64,000 nt of DNA from positions 3,122,934 through 3,186,933 of the forward strand of contig JACSYO010002128.1 of NCBI GenBank assembly GCA_016806645.1, in the 5' to 3' direction. A model generated the notes under the pieces. The model did not search any database and was not told the origin of the DNA. It worked only from the letters and a program-made list of their open reading frames with translations. A program made the translations under genes and the position numbers. Below are positions 1-13,132 of this stretch, one piece after another; position 1 is the stretch's first letter; each line of letters opens with the position of its first letter. Origin of the DNA: Ophiodon elongatus (Eukaryota > Chordata > Actinopteri > Perciformes > Hexagrammidae).

Positions 1-190
1 AACATTTTGTTCCATTGAACTCAGCTTTATTTATGTATTTGACATAACTCTTTCATTGGTCAGTTCCGAAATGTTCTGCAAATGCCTGAGAAAATATCAT
101 CTGTCAATTGCAAGAGAAATTAGCTAAATTAAATTAATCTTTTGTGTCTGAATACACGCAATTGGACTAAAATATTTATTTCACATGCAG

Positions 191-3100
191 GGTAAAGGTC
201 TTCAGAGGAAGAAAGGTCCACAGTGAATTTGACATCAAGGTAGAACAGGTAGGTTTAACACGTAACTATTTTCCTTCCTGGTTTAATGTCAACCGTTACT
301 CCTTATTAGGAGGACAAGGAACTTATAAAATAACGGGAATAGTTGAAATAAACCAACTTTAGTCTAAATTAGTTGTTTGAGTGGTCTTGTCATTTTGGTA
401 AATCTGTGAATAGTAATGTGTAGCCTTATATATTTCTTATTATTTCTTATTATGATTAGTGTTATTATTATTAACAACACAGTGTGTTTCAGTGGCTACT
501 TATGCTGTAATCCACCCAATAACACTTTGATGGCACCCTGATAGTTATTACATATTTTCCACCGTCTGGGGCATATCCCTCCCTTTTTATTTTTGTCCCT
601 CTACTTTATGTTGCCCTGGCATTTCCATTATTTCCCCTGTGGCCTCTTAACAGGTCGAACACACTTCAGATGAAGTCTGCCATCTTATAATTGCACCATA
701 TTTAACAAGACTCATGTGGAATAGGTGATATGTCATTCACTGTCCTGCTGCTGTGATCGTAATTCTATATCTTTTTTTAGGCAGAATTCTCTGAAATCAG
801 CCTGGTGGTGAATTCCACAGGCACTTACAATGTGGACATTGATGCAATCAGGAATGGGCATAAGGTTACTAAGTAAGTACTCTGCAAAATATTTCTAGTT
901 AAGAAAGTTTGAAAGGGCTGCTGCAAATCTGAGGTTATGTTGAAATCTGCACGAGTGCCTCGTGACGGTTCAGTTTGTCTTGCAATGCAGTTTAATATTT
1001 TGCTAATGTCCTCTCTCCCAGATCCTTAAAGCCAGACTTTGTGCTGATCAGACAGCATGCCTTCAGCATGGACAAGAATGGAGACCACCGGAACATAGTG
1101 ATTGGACTGCAGTATGCTGGACTGCCAAGTGTTAATTCTTTGCACTCTGTCTACAATTTCTGTGACAAACCATGGGTGGCAAGTATTATTTATCAATTAA
1201 TTTGAAACTATATGACACAATTTTATCTACATAGACATATGCAACTTACATTTTGGAATACAAATGCTCTCTTCTAAACATTTGTGTCCATTTTAGTTTG
1301 CTCAGATGTCTAGACTCTCCAAGCAACTGGGCTCAGAGGAGTTCCCGCTGATAGAGCAGGTTTACTACCCAAACCACAAGGAAATGGTGAGTTATTTGCC
1401 ATCTGCTCTCCTCTCCCTCCTCCCCATTTCCACTTGTGATGATGGGTGTGTCTTAATGATGAAGCCTTAAGGAGACACACACAGACTCACACACAAACAG
1501 ATCATCCCTCTGCACAGCTCACTTCACGTTTTAGGAGGGTAATTCACTTCCATGTCAATATTCCATCTCATGTAGCAGCTGAGACCAATCAAATTTTCTG
1601 GGGAGTGTCTTGTTTTTTCTGTTACTGGTAGAGGCAGAGTGTTTGGTTATTCGTTTGCCAAGTCAGTGACATTACAGTTCTGTCCCAGTCTGTTGCTGCA
1701 GCGCAGTTATCTCCACCCCTGCAGTCACAGGCGGACCGTACTGGGCTGGCTTTCAAGCCATCAATATAAATCAGAATCTCCTTCAGAAATAGAGGAGGTG
1801 TGCTGTGTGTCACTTCTGTTTGACAGAAATGCATACAAAATGGTGTTTTAGTGATTAGAGTGCTGTGATTAAGTTAATTTATGATAAATCTGAGTATGTG
1901 ATAATTCTCTTGTTACAGATTACCTCCCCCCGCTTTCCTGTAGTGGTAAAGATGGGCCATGCTCACTCAGGAATGGGAAAGGTAGTACTCGATTACTCAA
2001 GTGTTTGCTCAATTCAATGTGAGCACAATATTTCTTGGACCAATGTATGCCAGTATATTTATATTTTTACCTTTGCTACTCCAGGTGAAAGTGGACAATC
2101 AATATGATTTTCAAGATATTGCCAGTGTTGTGGCACTGACCAAGACTTATGCCACATCCGAGCCCTTCATTGATGCAAAGTATGATGTTCGCATCCAGAA
2201 GATCGGCAACCATTACAAAGCTTACATGTGAGTTTCAGATTACTGCCAAAGAGCCAACACACCGGTACATTTTTATAATGAATAAAAGTGGTTAAACTGC
2301 AAAATAATAAAAACTTCTAATAAACAGGAGAACATCAATTTCCGGCAACTGGAAAACCAACACTGGCTCATCTATGCTTGAGCAGGTGGCCATGTCAGAC
2401 AAGTAAGAGCTCATAAATGGAGAGGAGATGAGATTGTGAATCCTATAATGTCTCCCTGTACTATTATAGATCTGTTTAATGTTATTACAGGTACAGATTG
2501 TGGGTGGACTCTTGTGCTGACATCTTTGGAGGTTTGGATATCTGTGCTGTCGAGGCTCTACATGGTAAAGATGGCAAGGACTACATTATAGAGGTACTAA
2601 AAGGCAGTATAATCATATCAATGAAATATTTGTCTGTGATCATAAGGGAAATCTAATAAATCCATCATCTGTGAATTTTTAGGTTGATGACTGTTCGATG
2701 CCACTGATTGGAGACCAGCAGGATGAGGATCGTGTTCAGATTGCAGAGATGGTGATTTCTAAGATGAACCAGGCTGTCCCACGCACTTTGAGCTCTTCCA
2801 CAGCAGGACAGCCTACACAGGTGCTCAAACCACAGATACTCTTTTTTTGATCCAGTAATCTTTTACCTGTCTTTATTTTCCACACTTTTATTAGTAATAT
2901 ATGTCAGGTCTGTTTTTATTTAGTGTGCACAGTTACACACAAGGTTTCTAAGAACATCAGAAACTTATGAGATAACATTTGTACAATGCACTGTATATAC
3001 TGCTTATATATACAGACTATGACTTATGAGAAACAGATGATGAGTAAATACATAGTGAAACACATTTATGTCAATGTTTAAGTGGCGCCTAGCCATGCAA

Positions 3101-5440
3101 GCCTTTAAATATCAAAGCAAGGACCTTTAAGTGCGGAGGTGTACCTCGACCAAACTCCTGGACATGTTACAAAAATTGAAGAATTCCGTTTTAAGAATAA
3201 AGCATTATTATTATTGATTCAAAGGATAGAAGCAGTAATATTATTTAGCAAACTGAATCTAAGGTAATGTCTGAAAATAGATGTGTATGTCTACCTGGAC
3301 CAATACTTAATACAACTCAGTCTGACAGTATTTTCAGGTGCATTGAGTGAGCCGACATATATTTCTGAGGCATCAAACAAACTGTTGCAAGGATAGATGT
3401 CAGATGGTACAAATAATTGAGTGTCATCAGCATAAAAGTGGAGATTTATGTCATATGTGTGGGTAATGAAGAGACAAAACAGAAATGAAAATGAACTGGC
3501 CAAGCACTGATTCTTTTAACTATTTTTTCCGTCTTTAGCTAATTTTCTTTCCTTTCTTGAATGATACATATTTACTCTGCCCTTTTAACCCCTGTATGTT
3601 TTGTAGAAAGCAGTTTCTCCTCAGCCTGTCTCACAGCCCAAAGTACCACAGGCTCAACAGCGCCCCTCACCTCAGGGTAAGAACTTTGAAGTTAAATGAT
3701 AACGTTTATTTTTGTCGAAATGATCTCTCTCTATTTCCAAGTCCAGGCAAGAGTAGTAGGAAAGTATTTGCATGTGATTGCTGATTTGTTTTTCTCCTGT
3801 AGGTGGTCCTCAGCAAAGTCCGCCATCTCAGCAGCGCCCACAGCCTCAAGGCCAACCTCCTGCACAGGCCCAGCAATCTGCTGCGAACCCAACAGACCCC
3901 AGTTCTCAGGCTAAGGCTAACCAAGGACCTGCAGCCCAGCCACGGCCACCAGGTCAGGGAGCCCCTCAAGGCCAGAGAACTCCTTCTGGTCAGGGCTCTC
4001 CACAGCGAAGCCAGGGAGGTTCACCTCAAGCTCAGAGGCAACAGTCTCTCCCCCTGCAGCAGAAACCTCAACAGAGGCCTGCACAGCCTCCTAGACAGCA
4101 GTCACAGGGGTCAGCGCCGCAACAGAGGGCTCCCGGCCAGCAAGGTCGCCCTGGAGGGACCACCACCCAGCAGCCCCGACCTGCTGCTCAAGGCCATGGG
4201 GGTCCAGGAGGACGACCCCCATTGCAGCAAAAGCCTCAGCCCCCAAACAAGCCCAGTCAAGACAACCCGGCTATGAGCGGCTCTCCACAACTAAAGTAAG
4301 TAAGTGTATATGATAAATGATTGTGGATCAGTTTCCTCTAATTTTCTTACTTTTTGCCTGCATTTGGATGTGCATGCCACATGGGAAATCTATTCATGCA
4401 CTTCTTATGACAAACGATCCTCTTGAATGTGCATGATTTATTTATTCTTATATTTTCAGTCCTTCAGCAGCAGTTTCACCAAACACAACATTTCAGATTG
4501 TCTGTTGAAATTGTCATACATTAAAACAACAACAAGTTGAAACTGGCTTGTAGTTGTTCATAACCACAATGCATCTCTCTCTTTGCATCAGACATGGATA
4601 GAAACAAGTAAATAAATATAAAAAAAAGTAATTACTTATTGTTCAACTTTTTTTGGGTTGATGTGCTGTTCTGTGAAGCATTCATTTATTACAGAAATAT
4701 ACATTTTGCCATTATTATTTCAATAATACTTGATTAAACAATTTAAATCTACAATATTGTTGGCATATACTGGAAAGAAATTTTAACTTATCTTTTTTTC
4801 CGATTCACATTCAGTCACAAAATTTAAAGTGAGACAACACTGATAACTCTGAGAAATCTGAACCATTACGATATATAAGCTCTTAAAGCTCAAGAAGTAC
4901 ATTTACATTTCATCTGTATTTGTTGAACACTTTAGACATTTAGTCAGAGGTTTTTGCTGCAAAATAAAACTGTATTATTGCTTCTACCTTAGTGGTTAAT
5001 ACATTCTCCAGCTGACGACTTTCATGGACAAAGGACTCACATGATCCTGATTTTGGATTATGTTAGATTGCATTATGCTCTCTTGAAATAGAGACATAAA
5101 ACATTTGTCATCATCTCTTTGCATCCAGAAAATATGGCCACTGAATGGCCATATAAAAAGCTTTTATCATTCTTTACTGAGCTTTTTTTCTCCTGCCTCT
5201 CTCCCTCTGTCTTGCCATGCTTCATGTCTTTTCATCCCATGGGTTTGCTGCATGACTTTAATAGCCTCTTCCTCTCCTCTATTGCCATTTTCCTCTCTTT
5301 ATAGCAAGTCCCAGTCTCTTACCAATACCTTCAACATTCCAGAAACTCCAGCGCCACGAGCCAGCCTTAGCCAGGACGAGGTGAAGGCTGAAACCATACG
5401 CAATCTACGCAAATCTTTTGCCAGTCTCTTCTCAGACTGA
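191..5440 (+). CDS. syn1: Synapsin I (syn1), 3' part: domains C (part), D and E
   Basis: Synapsins coat synaptic vesicles, tether them to each other and to actin, and release them on phosphorylation. Twelve exons join in one frame: 191-248, 781-872, 1022-1178, 1297-1386, 1919-1981, 2085-2227, 2328-2402, 2491-2593, 2683-2820, 3607-3676, 3803-4295, 5305-5440 (stop TGA 5438-5440), giving 538 residues after a split first codon. The first nine encode the ATP-grasp domain C, including KPDFVLIRQHAFSM, the glycine-rich VVVKMGHAHSGMGK loop and GGLDICAVEALHGKDG. Exons 10-11 are a Pro/Gln-rich domain D of about 185 residues. The last exon is domain E, ending SLRKSFASLFSD-like (here NLRKSFASLFSD). SYN1 rather than SYN2/SYN3 is favoured by long domain D, the KPSQD and PQLNKSQSLTN motifs and the PAPRASLSQDEV stretch. 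Exons for domains A, B and the start of C lie before base 1. The intron after 1178 starts with GC. Family certain; paralogue likely. Confidence 0.93.
3291..3503 (-). mobile_element. Relic of non-LTR retrotransposon reverse transcriptase (CR1/L2/Rex1-like)
   Basis: On the minus strand, inside the syn1 intron before the domain D exons, a reading frame contains INLHFYADDTQLFVPSD. The YADD box followed by TQLF/TQLY is the catalytic motif of LINE-type reverse transcriptases common in fish. Only about 70 residues remain and the flanks do not continue the domain, so this is a dead fragment inserted antisense to syn1. A nearby AATAAAGCATTATTATTATT-like tail at about 3197-3217 may belong to another small element. 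Confidence 0.6.
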
Positions 5441-8400
5441 GACGGCATAAGCCCCCCTCCTCTCCTCCTACTGACAGAAAGATGGACAGGCAAACTGAAG
5501 GACAGATTCCCCCAGCGAACAAGGACCAACAGGATCCAATTCATGTACATTGACCATGATATGAAAATGTACACACTTGACACCACTGCCTAAATAGTTA
5601 ACACCTTTTAAAATGAACAAAAAGTAGAATACACAGTTAATTTAGGCACTGATATCTGAAACATTCCTTGCCTTGCCTCAAGCTTAAGTAAGTCATCCAC
5701 TAATTGTGTTACACAAACAAATCACAGAACAAAGCCTGTATATGCATGAACTCACAAAGATAAGAAACTAAACAACAAAATACTGCTCCCACTTGTTTGT
5801 AGGTGCCGTGAAGTCATTGTGATCTTTATGTTTGCATTTTGGTCGGTTAGCCAACCAACTGAATGAACTAAGGGACTGTACAAAAATCATTGGTGAGTGG
5901 AGGAGTGCTAAATCTAATATTTTATTTTATAAAAAAGCAAGGCCCTCCCCAGGGTTTTTCAATATTGTCAAAATGATAAATTTACGTCAAACATAACAAT
6001 ATAGTGAAAATACAGCAATTTCTATTTTTGAACATAGAACTTGCTAAAACGTATTATTATTATATCCTCTGCATATGGCAAAATACACCTCTATGGCACA
6101 CATGAAAACCATCATTTTAATTGACTATTTACTAACTATTTCATCTATTTTTGTCTCACATAAACAACATAAAATATGAGCTAGTATAGAATAATGGGGT
6201 AAGATATAGAAAATAAAAGACCCTACCCTGCTCTCCCAAAAAAGTAAGACTAAACTCTCCTTAGCAAAAATAAAAATCACAATACCCTTTTCTGACCTGT
6301 CCGCAAAGTAATTTTTGTATAGTCCCTAACAGCACAGCTGCACACATAGGATGTCTACAGTTAGTTAATGCTAGATCTGTTCGAGCTGTTGACCGCTCAT
6401 GGTGATGTCTTAGCTGCATGTCAACAGGAGGCAATGGTCGCATTTTCCAACCCCTGACATTGGCGCTTGTAACTGTGTCGTCACATGTAGTTGAATTAGT
6501 TAGTACAGTAACCTAGTAGATGTTGTGAGTATGTTGTTGCTGCCACTTTAGTTCCCGTTTTTTGTCGCACAAGAACAAAATTCCAAAAGCTCCCGCTTAA
6601 AAGCATGCCTTACACAGACAAGAACGTCAGATCAAATGGAGTTGTCTCAGGGATTTCCAATTGATTGTGACACTTGTATGTGGGTGAGGGTCTTCCATTG
6701 CAGTTTTATTGTACTTGTTTACTAATAATGAAGGAAACGCATGCATTTTAATAAGGTAGAATCTTTCTATTATTTCAGATGCATTTGCACACAGAGAAGA
6801 CTGCAAAATTATACTTGAATACAGTGACACTGACTGATGTATGAAGTCTTTATTTTCAGGTTTATTCGTCTGCCGCTTGACAAAGCAACAACTCGGTGTT
6901 CCCACCCTGGGGTGCCGCTGTGTGTGTGACAGGTGTGGCACAGAAGGATACAGCATAGGCAGGGTTTGCAACTGTTCAGGTACAGTTAGTGAAAGATTTG
7001 ATTATTTACACAGTTTAATTTCATATTCCCTTGACTCCAATGCAATGTATTGAACAAGCTTCTTACTATAAACTAGCTATGGATTTACAGTAAGTTAGTG
7101 GATTGAGTCAGGTTTATTTTAGGAGTTAGTTGATGCATTGTGATTTTGCACTTAAGTAACTCCAAACCTGAGTCTGTATCACACAATGCAGCAGACTTCC
7201 TGCTTCCATGCCCCTCGGTTTTCAATTACTTTATAGTCTGTAAGAAGACACTATACAATAAAGAAATAATGTAAAGGTATAGAAATGTTAACTGGGGGGT
7301 GTAAGCCTGCAGTAGAATTAGTACTTCCTGCAACCCCTCCCTTGCACTGTCAACCTTTTCTTTGATCACTACTGAAAAACGATTCTGTTTCCAGGCACTA
7401 ACATGTCTTCCAGAAGGAGTGCTTTCCATTTGAATGTCAACGTAGTATGGCAATATCATGCTTTTTAGAGAAGACCCAATAGCCAAAAGTATAAAGGAGC
7501 CCTGGTTCCCCTGCAGATTCTTCATGCTGCCTGTGTTTTGTGTAGCCACAGTGACCCCTTGTGCTCGATGGTGCATAAATGTGTGAATGTCGTTCTGTAA
7601 ACTGGTCAAACCAAATAGATGTGTTGTACAGAGCTCTGAAGGATGCAGATTGTCACCTTTATCCCCTGCTGCTATTTGTGCTTGTTGATATTATGTGTGT
7701 CTCAAAGTTTTTGTTTCTTTATTCTGTGTTTTTATTTCAACTATTTTGTACACACTTCTTTTTTTCTACGAGGCAGGACTATCTGGGGCTTGTAAATTTA
7801 TGCATTAGTGATTCAGGGCTTCATTTTTAAATTTTACAGTGACTCGGTGTCAGTGCATTGCTGTCTGATTTATTGTGGTACAGTCCAACGCCAAGAGAAT
7901 CAGTAAGAGCAGCTTTGTGTAATTGTTACACTGAGTGTGTAATTTATGAAAATGAGCCATCACAATTAGCATGGATGGTTAGCTTTGGGAAAATGTCATA
8001 TTGTCGCTCAGAGGCCTGTTGGCCATGGCACCTCCTGAGACTGACAGAATGAGCTGTGACAGTGATGCAAAGAAGTAGTTTTATGTATTTATGTTTTTGA
8101 TATTCACAAATTGATTTTTCTTTTTAAAAGTTTACATTATTTATGGTGGATGTATCTGACTGTGAATGTATATTGATTTCTTTGTTACAGCTGGTTCTAT
8201 TGTTTTTTTTAAATGCGTTGTGTTATCATTGTGAAAATATAAAATCTTTACAAATTTGAGTTGAACTGATTGTCAGTTGATGCCTGCCAGATTTTAAAAT
8301 GTAAATCATAAATGTAAGTGCAAGAATCAAAAAGCTGAGGTTTTTGTCAATCAAAAAATTAGATATTACATAGTGTAATTCATGGTGGAATTGAATTTAA

Positions 8401-8489
8401 TGTAAAAAAAATATATTTGATGTTATATGCAATGTAGCTATATTATGTGAAAATGAGTATGTTAATGAAACATGCACATGTCTAATAAA
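5441..8489 (+). other. syn1: Probable syn1 3'UTR with candidate poly(A) signals
   Basis: AT-rich DNA without a supported ORF follows the syn1 stop codon. Canonical AATAAA hexamers on the + strand lie at 6212-6217, 7257-7262 and 8484-8489. The last is followed by a T/G-rich stretch and no other exon, so it is a reasonable distal end. Mammalian synapsin 3'UTRs are also long. The end point is inferred; transcript data would fix it. Confidence 0.4.
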
Positions 8490-9005
8490 GTCTATGACAA
8501 ACAATGACCCTTTTATTTGTTATTGACTGAATATGGAACAGTAACACAGGGGGTTTCGGGTTCAAGATTCACTTAATTATATCTGTATATTAAGCATCAG
8601 CTCTGGTGCTCGTATTTTTTGTGGCGCTTTTCCTTTTCAAGTTGAAGACTTGCGCTGTTGTACAGATTGCAAAGCCCCCTAAGACAAAGATTTATGAAAA
8701 TAATGACCTGCCATGACATCCAGTTCAAGAAATTGAAAATATTATTTTCGCTTTGGAATTGCCTGTATTAACCGTCCAGGTAGGAGTTGTGCTTGATGTG
8801 CTTATGTTTTGTTTTGTATAGTAGTCTGCGAGTATTTTAAAAAATCTAAAATTGGTGGTCAGGAAGGAGCTGAAAAGGTCTCTAAAAACTTTTTAAAGCA
8901 ATAAGACATGCTTAAAATGCATGCCAAAGACTGTAGACTGACCATATTTTGCTCAGCTGAGCAGTGTTTTGCACAGTTGCTGTAATAGCAGTCATACTAA
9001 TGTGA

Positions 9006-9018
9006 CCACAAGGTGGTG
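9006..9018 (+). promoter_or_regulatory. CTCF-like motif
   Basis: CCACAAGGTGGTG resembles the CTCF core (CCASYAGRKGGCR) with two departures. It lies between syn1 and ajm1 and points towards ajm1. This is a motif match by eye only; such matches occur by chance. Confidence 0.2.
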
Positions 9019-12000
9019 TTGGCCTGCAGTCTGACTACCACAGCCTTCAATTCTGCCCAGATTAAACAGGTTATGTAATTCATTTTACAATGGAGTAATA
9101 ACCCTTTTATGTCTGTTTGATCAGAACTATTCATTATATTATACATTACATCCATTTGGAAAATACTTTCTGACTAAAGCGACTTGCAATATGTGAAATC
9201 ATATTTGATAGGAACGTGAGCTAGATTTAAAAAAAAAAAACGGAAGTGCATCTCTCTCAAACAACTTTTCTGTGCTACAGTTAGGGTTCTTATTTTACTT
9301 TTATAAATGAGATGTTTGTATTTCACTATTCAGCGAATTAACCATTATCATGTTGGTAATATGACGGAGACAAGGTCTTTATTGGAGTATTGTCTTCTAC
9401 TGTGTTATAAACGGCAAAGAGGTCTTGTTTTCATTGTGTCTTCTAAAACATGCATTTTAATTACATGATTTTGAGTCATAATCACACAGAAAACATAAAT
9501 ACCAATGTGTGCATAATCCTATTAAACTAAACTAATCGGGCACATATGAACAAATGGCTCCCTGAATACTACTCATCATAGTTAAGCCTACCTTTTATTA
9601 TTAGAATAATGGCCTAATTCATACTGTTTGAGGAAAAACTCATTTATTATGTTAAAATGTCTTTTGGACTTTCATTAGAGCTGCATATCTGAATGCAGCA
9701 GCTGCAGCTGAGAGAGGCCAATAGTATTATGCATCCTCTTGTCAAAATAATGCCTGTGTTTTATTGTATAAATCAATGACTTTATCCAAGGCTGAAACAA
9801 ATACATTCAAATTAAGATATTTTACTTTCCATTATCCAACTTTAAAGTGACTTGCCGTGTCTAAATATTTGGGCTGGCTGGTTTTATGCAGTGAAGGAGA
9901 AAGCTCAATTTTAATCACCAAATGGATCAATTTCTTTTTCCCTTGAAAGTTTTCATTGCAGACAAAAGTGTCTGGAGTGCAAAATCCAATTTTGCGGGCA
10001 GAATGTTATATGGCAGCTCACTCACAAAAGGTCAGTGTAGTTTTTAAAGCTGTCTGCCCGCTCACGCTTCTTAGCTGCTCAGTGGGCCATACCATTCTCT
10101 CCCAACAAATCTAGGTTTGGTTAGCAGTTCAGATGCTCATCTGATCAGGACAGACATAACTTCATGTTGAACATGTTCTGGAAAATGATTACGTCCTACT
10201 TTTTTGACATAATTTACACATACCACTTCCCATTTTGATCCTACACTAACAAAGGAGTTACTTTAGTCTCTTAAAAGAGGACAGCAGGCTGTTACACTAT
10301 CTGGCAAACTATGCCATCCATTCACAAAAACAACAACAGAAATTGTGATTTTCTCCCACAACAGTCATGCACTTGAGGTGTTGCGTAATCATTCTAATAC
10401 AACTTCCATGACTTTGCGGGTCACAAACAAAGGATTCAAGGGTACTGCCAGCAATAGTCTTGCTCTGTTACGGGAGGGGCGCTCACGACTTCTTCTCTGA
10501 GCCAGGATATTTCCAGAGCTGACCCATTTAAACCGCCTGGAGAAAGCTGGAGAGCACAGGTGCATCTGGATGGCTGCAAATGCCAACCGGAATTCGTAAT
10601 TACATACATTAAGTGTCAAAACCGATTTGCACATGTAATTTGATGGGATGTGCAAACTACGCAGGATTTGAATGGGAAAGATTCCAGGCTCCGGGGTCAA
10701 GTTACATTTGTCTCATTCATTTCAGATACTTGAACAGAATACTTGTAACCAAGGTTTCTGAGTCATTCTTTTATGGAGGAAAAAGAAAAGCCAATGTCAG
10801 TCCACAGTTCAGTTGTTTTATTCAGAAATCAGATGGTAGTCTTTGAATGGGAAACCGTGGCTGTTACAGCTATTATACATGGCCTGCAGCCTCGCACAAT
10901 TAGTGCAAGTCAGTACTACTTTGCATTGTGCTGCTGTGGGATGGAGAGCGAGAGATATCCATATTTAGAAGGACCTCATTGATTCTTCCTAACCAAGGCA
11001 CAAAAGATTTGTTGTCTATCCAGTCTTGAATAGTGGGACCTTAATGACAGCCCTGCATTGTAAAACCTCCTGCTGACCTCAATCGTAGTTTGAAAAGCTG
11101 CTGAAACTCTCTAAATGTAATATAACTGCATTCTGTTGCCATGTCGTTACATAACAATATCATAGTGACAATGCACAGCCACAAATAATTCACACCATCA
11201 GGAGGCCTTGGAAAGAAACTGCACCCACAGAGAGGCCCGTCTCTTCGTTCTAAATGTGTTTCCCCTTTAATAAACTTGCACACATGACTGAGTGATTCCT
11301 TAGCCAAAAAGCAGATGATGAAGGATGAGAGAGGAGTGTGTAGTAAAGATTTAATTAAGACTCACCATGGGATGTCTTACTGTGACTCCGGAGACCAGGA
11401 CAGAGGAGTTTGTGTTTGCTCAGTGCAGCTGTGAATAATATCTACACTATTCTTACTTTGACCTACATGTACTGAGAGGAGGATCTGCCCACACGACTCT
11501 TTCTTCCTGCATTATTTTTACCATTGGTCTGCCACAGGGGGCCTCCTTATGTTATACCTTATGCTAACTTTAAATTGTCAATCTCTGCTGGAGATAATCT
11601 GGGCCAGCCGAGATATCGACGATATGTTTCCACCGAACGTGCATCGCTGTGAAACTGCACTGCTCAATCCCTCCTGCGGTGCATTTGCAGATTGTCGAAG
11701 GTTTACAAGCAATTTTCACCTCCCTTCATCCTCGTGACGTACATTTTATGGTCTCCATGGAAGACTCCCATCAGCACTTTCCTTCATTCCCTTTGAAATC
11801 AATTCAGTCTCTTTTGCTCCTACTCAGTGTGGGTTACCATGGTTACCGCTCCCAAATGATTTGGCTTGTACATGAATTTGTTTATGAGTGTTACTTGCAG
11901 TGGATTTGAATGTTCTTTTTGTGTGCAGCCAAAGTAAACACAAGTTGCTAATTAAGCAAGAGAAATTGCATTGAAATGGTTATTCAATTATATTATATTC

Positions 12001-13116
12001 TTCAAGTCTCTAGAGCATCCCGTTTGGTCAAGGTTTCTTCAGGCAGTGATATTTTGCAAACATTTACTTCCTTTACAGCATGCAGTATCAGCTACATGAG
12101 CACACTAGTAAGAGTGTCTCTAACTCAAGTGCACTCTAAGGCCTAGAAATCCACTGAATATAATCTAGTCTGATCCACCAGGAATCAAAGCTATGCCGTC
12201 GTGGATTCTTCGGTTGAGCCAAGAGAGCATCCAAATACTTCACTTCGCTGCATCTAAATCCTCACAGAAACACGTGGTCTGAGTGGCATGTGCTGTATAT
12301 GGACTGCCACAACTGTAAATCATGTGTGGGGCAAGAAAGTTGGGAAGAGAGGATTGAGTGGATTAATTTGTTGAGAATTTAATCTGGGTTCATTCGGATT
12401 AAGGGAAGACTGGGTGCATCTCCCCAGAGTCTTCAAATTCACAGCTGCTGCATTTCACTCATCTCTAAGGCCACTGAATCAGAGTATCTACATATTTTAT
12501 ACAGGACATGTAAAGGTCCTGTAAGATCTGATGGAACCACCCTCATTCTGACATTTGTCTATCTAAGAGGTCTAATTCTGGTTGTGTGAAATATTAATCA
12601 CTGCAGGGACCACAGACAACATTCCTAGCTGCCCTGGGGATTCCTTGTGAAACAGTCCAGCTAAAATGTGTTTGCCTTAACATTGCTGTCAAATGTGTTT
12701 TCCTTGTTTCCTCAGACATGTCATTACAGTCCACAATGACCCAAGCTGAGAGTTGCTTTGTATTAACCTGCCACACTGGCTATTTTGGGCTGGACTTTGT
12801 AAGCAGTGGGGTTTAGCTGGATGTGCACCCCTGCATTTCTTATGTAATTCCCTCTAATGGTAACACAAAAATCAAAAAGAAAGTTTGTAGAGAGTAACTT
12901 AATCTTATATGGAGTTAATTGGAGGCAGCTGGAGAACTGTAGGTTGTTTAATGTGTCAGCATGAGTGCGGAACGACAACAAAGCAGAATGTCCAGATTCG
13001 TCCTTACGGCTCATTATGGCTGATATGTCAGAGCAGCATGAAAGCTTGTTGGAGCAGTGGAGCCGGAGTGAAGCAGGGTTCTGCTTTAATGTTGTTACTT
13101 TGTGGTGGTATAAGCC

Positions 13117-13132
13117 TGATTGATCCCTGTCA
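13117..13132 (+). promoter_or_regulatory. Candidate HOX-PBX plus MEIS composite site
   Basis: TGATTGAT (13117-13124, the PBX-HOX consensus) is followed after two bases by CTGTCA (13127-13132, reverse of the MEIS/PREP core TGACAG). This closely spaced arrangement is known from Hox-regulated enhancers. It lies about 1.5 kb upstream of the ajm1 5' exon. Function is inferred. Confidence 0.35.

Noticed and set aside
7226..7609. 127-codon minus-strand frame downstream of syn1
   Set aside because: No homology recognised; it lies in the probable syn1 3'UTR and ends in a hydrophobic low-complexity stretch.
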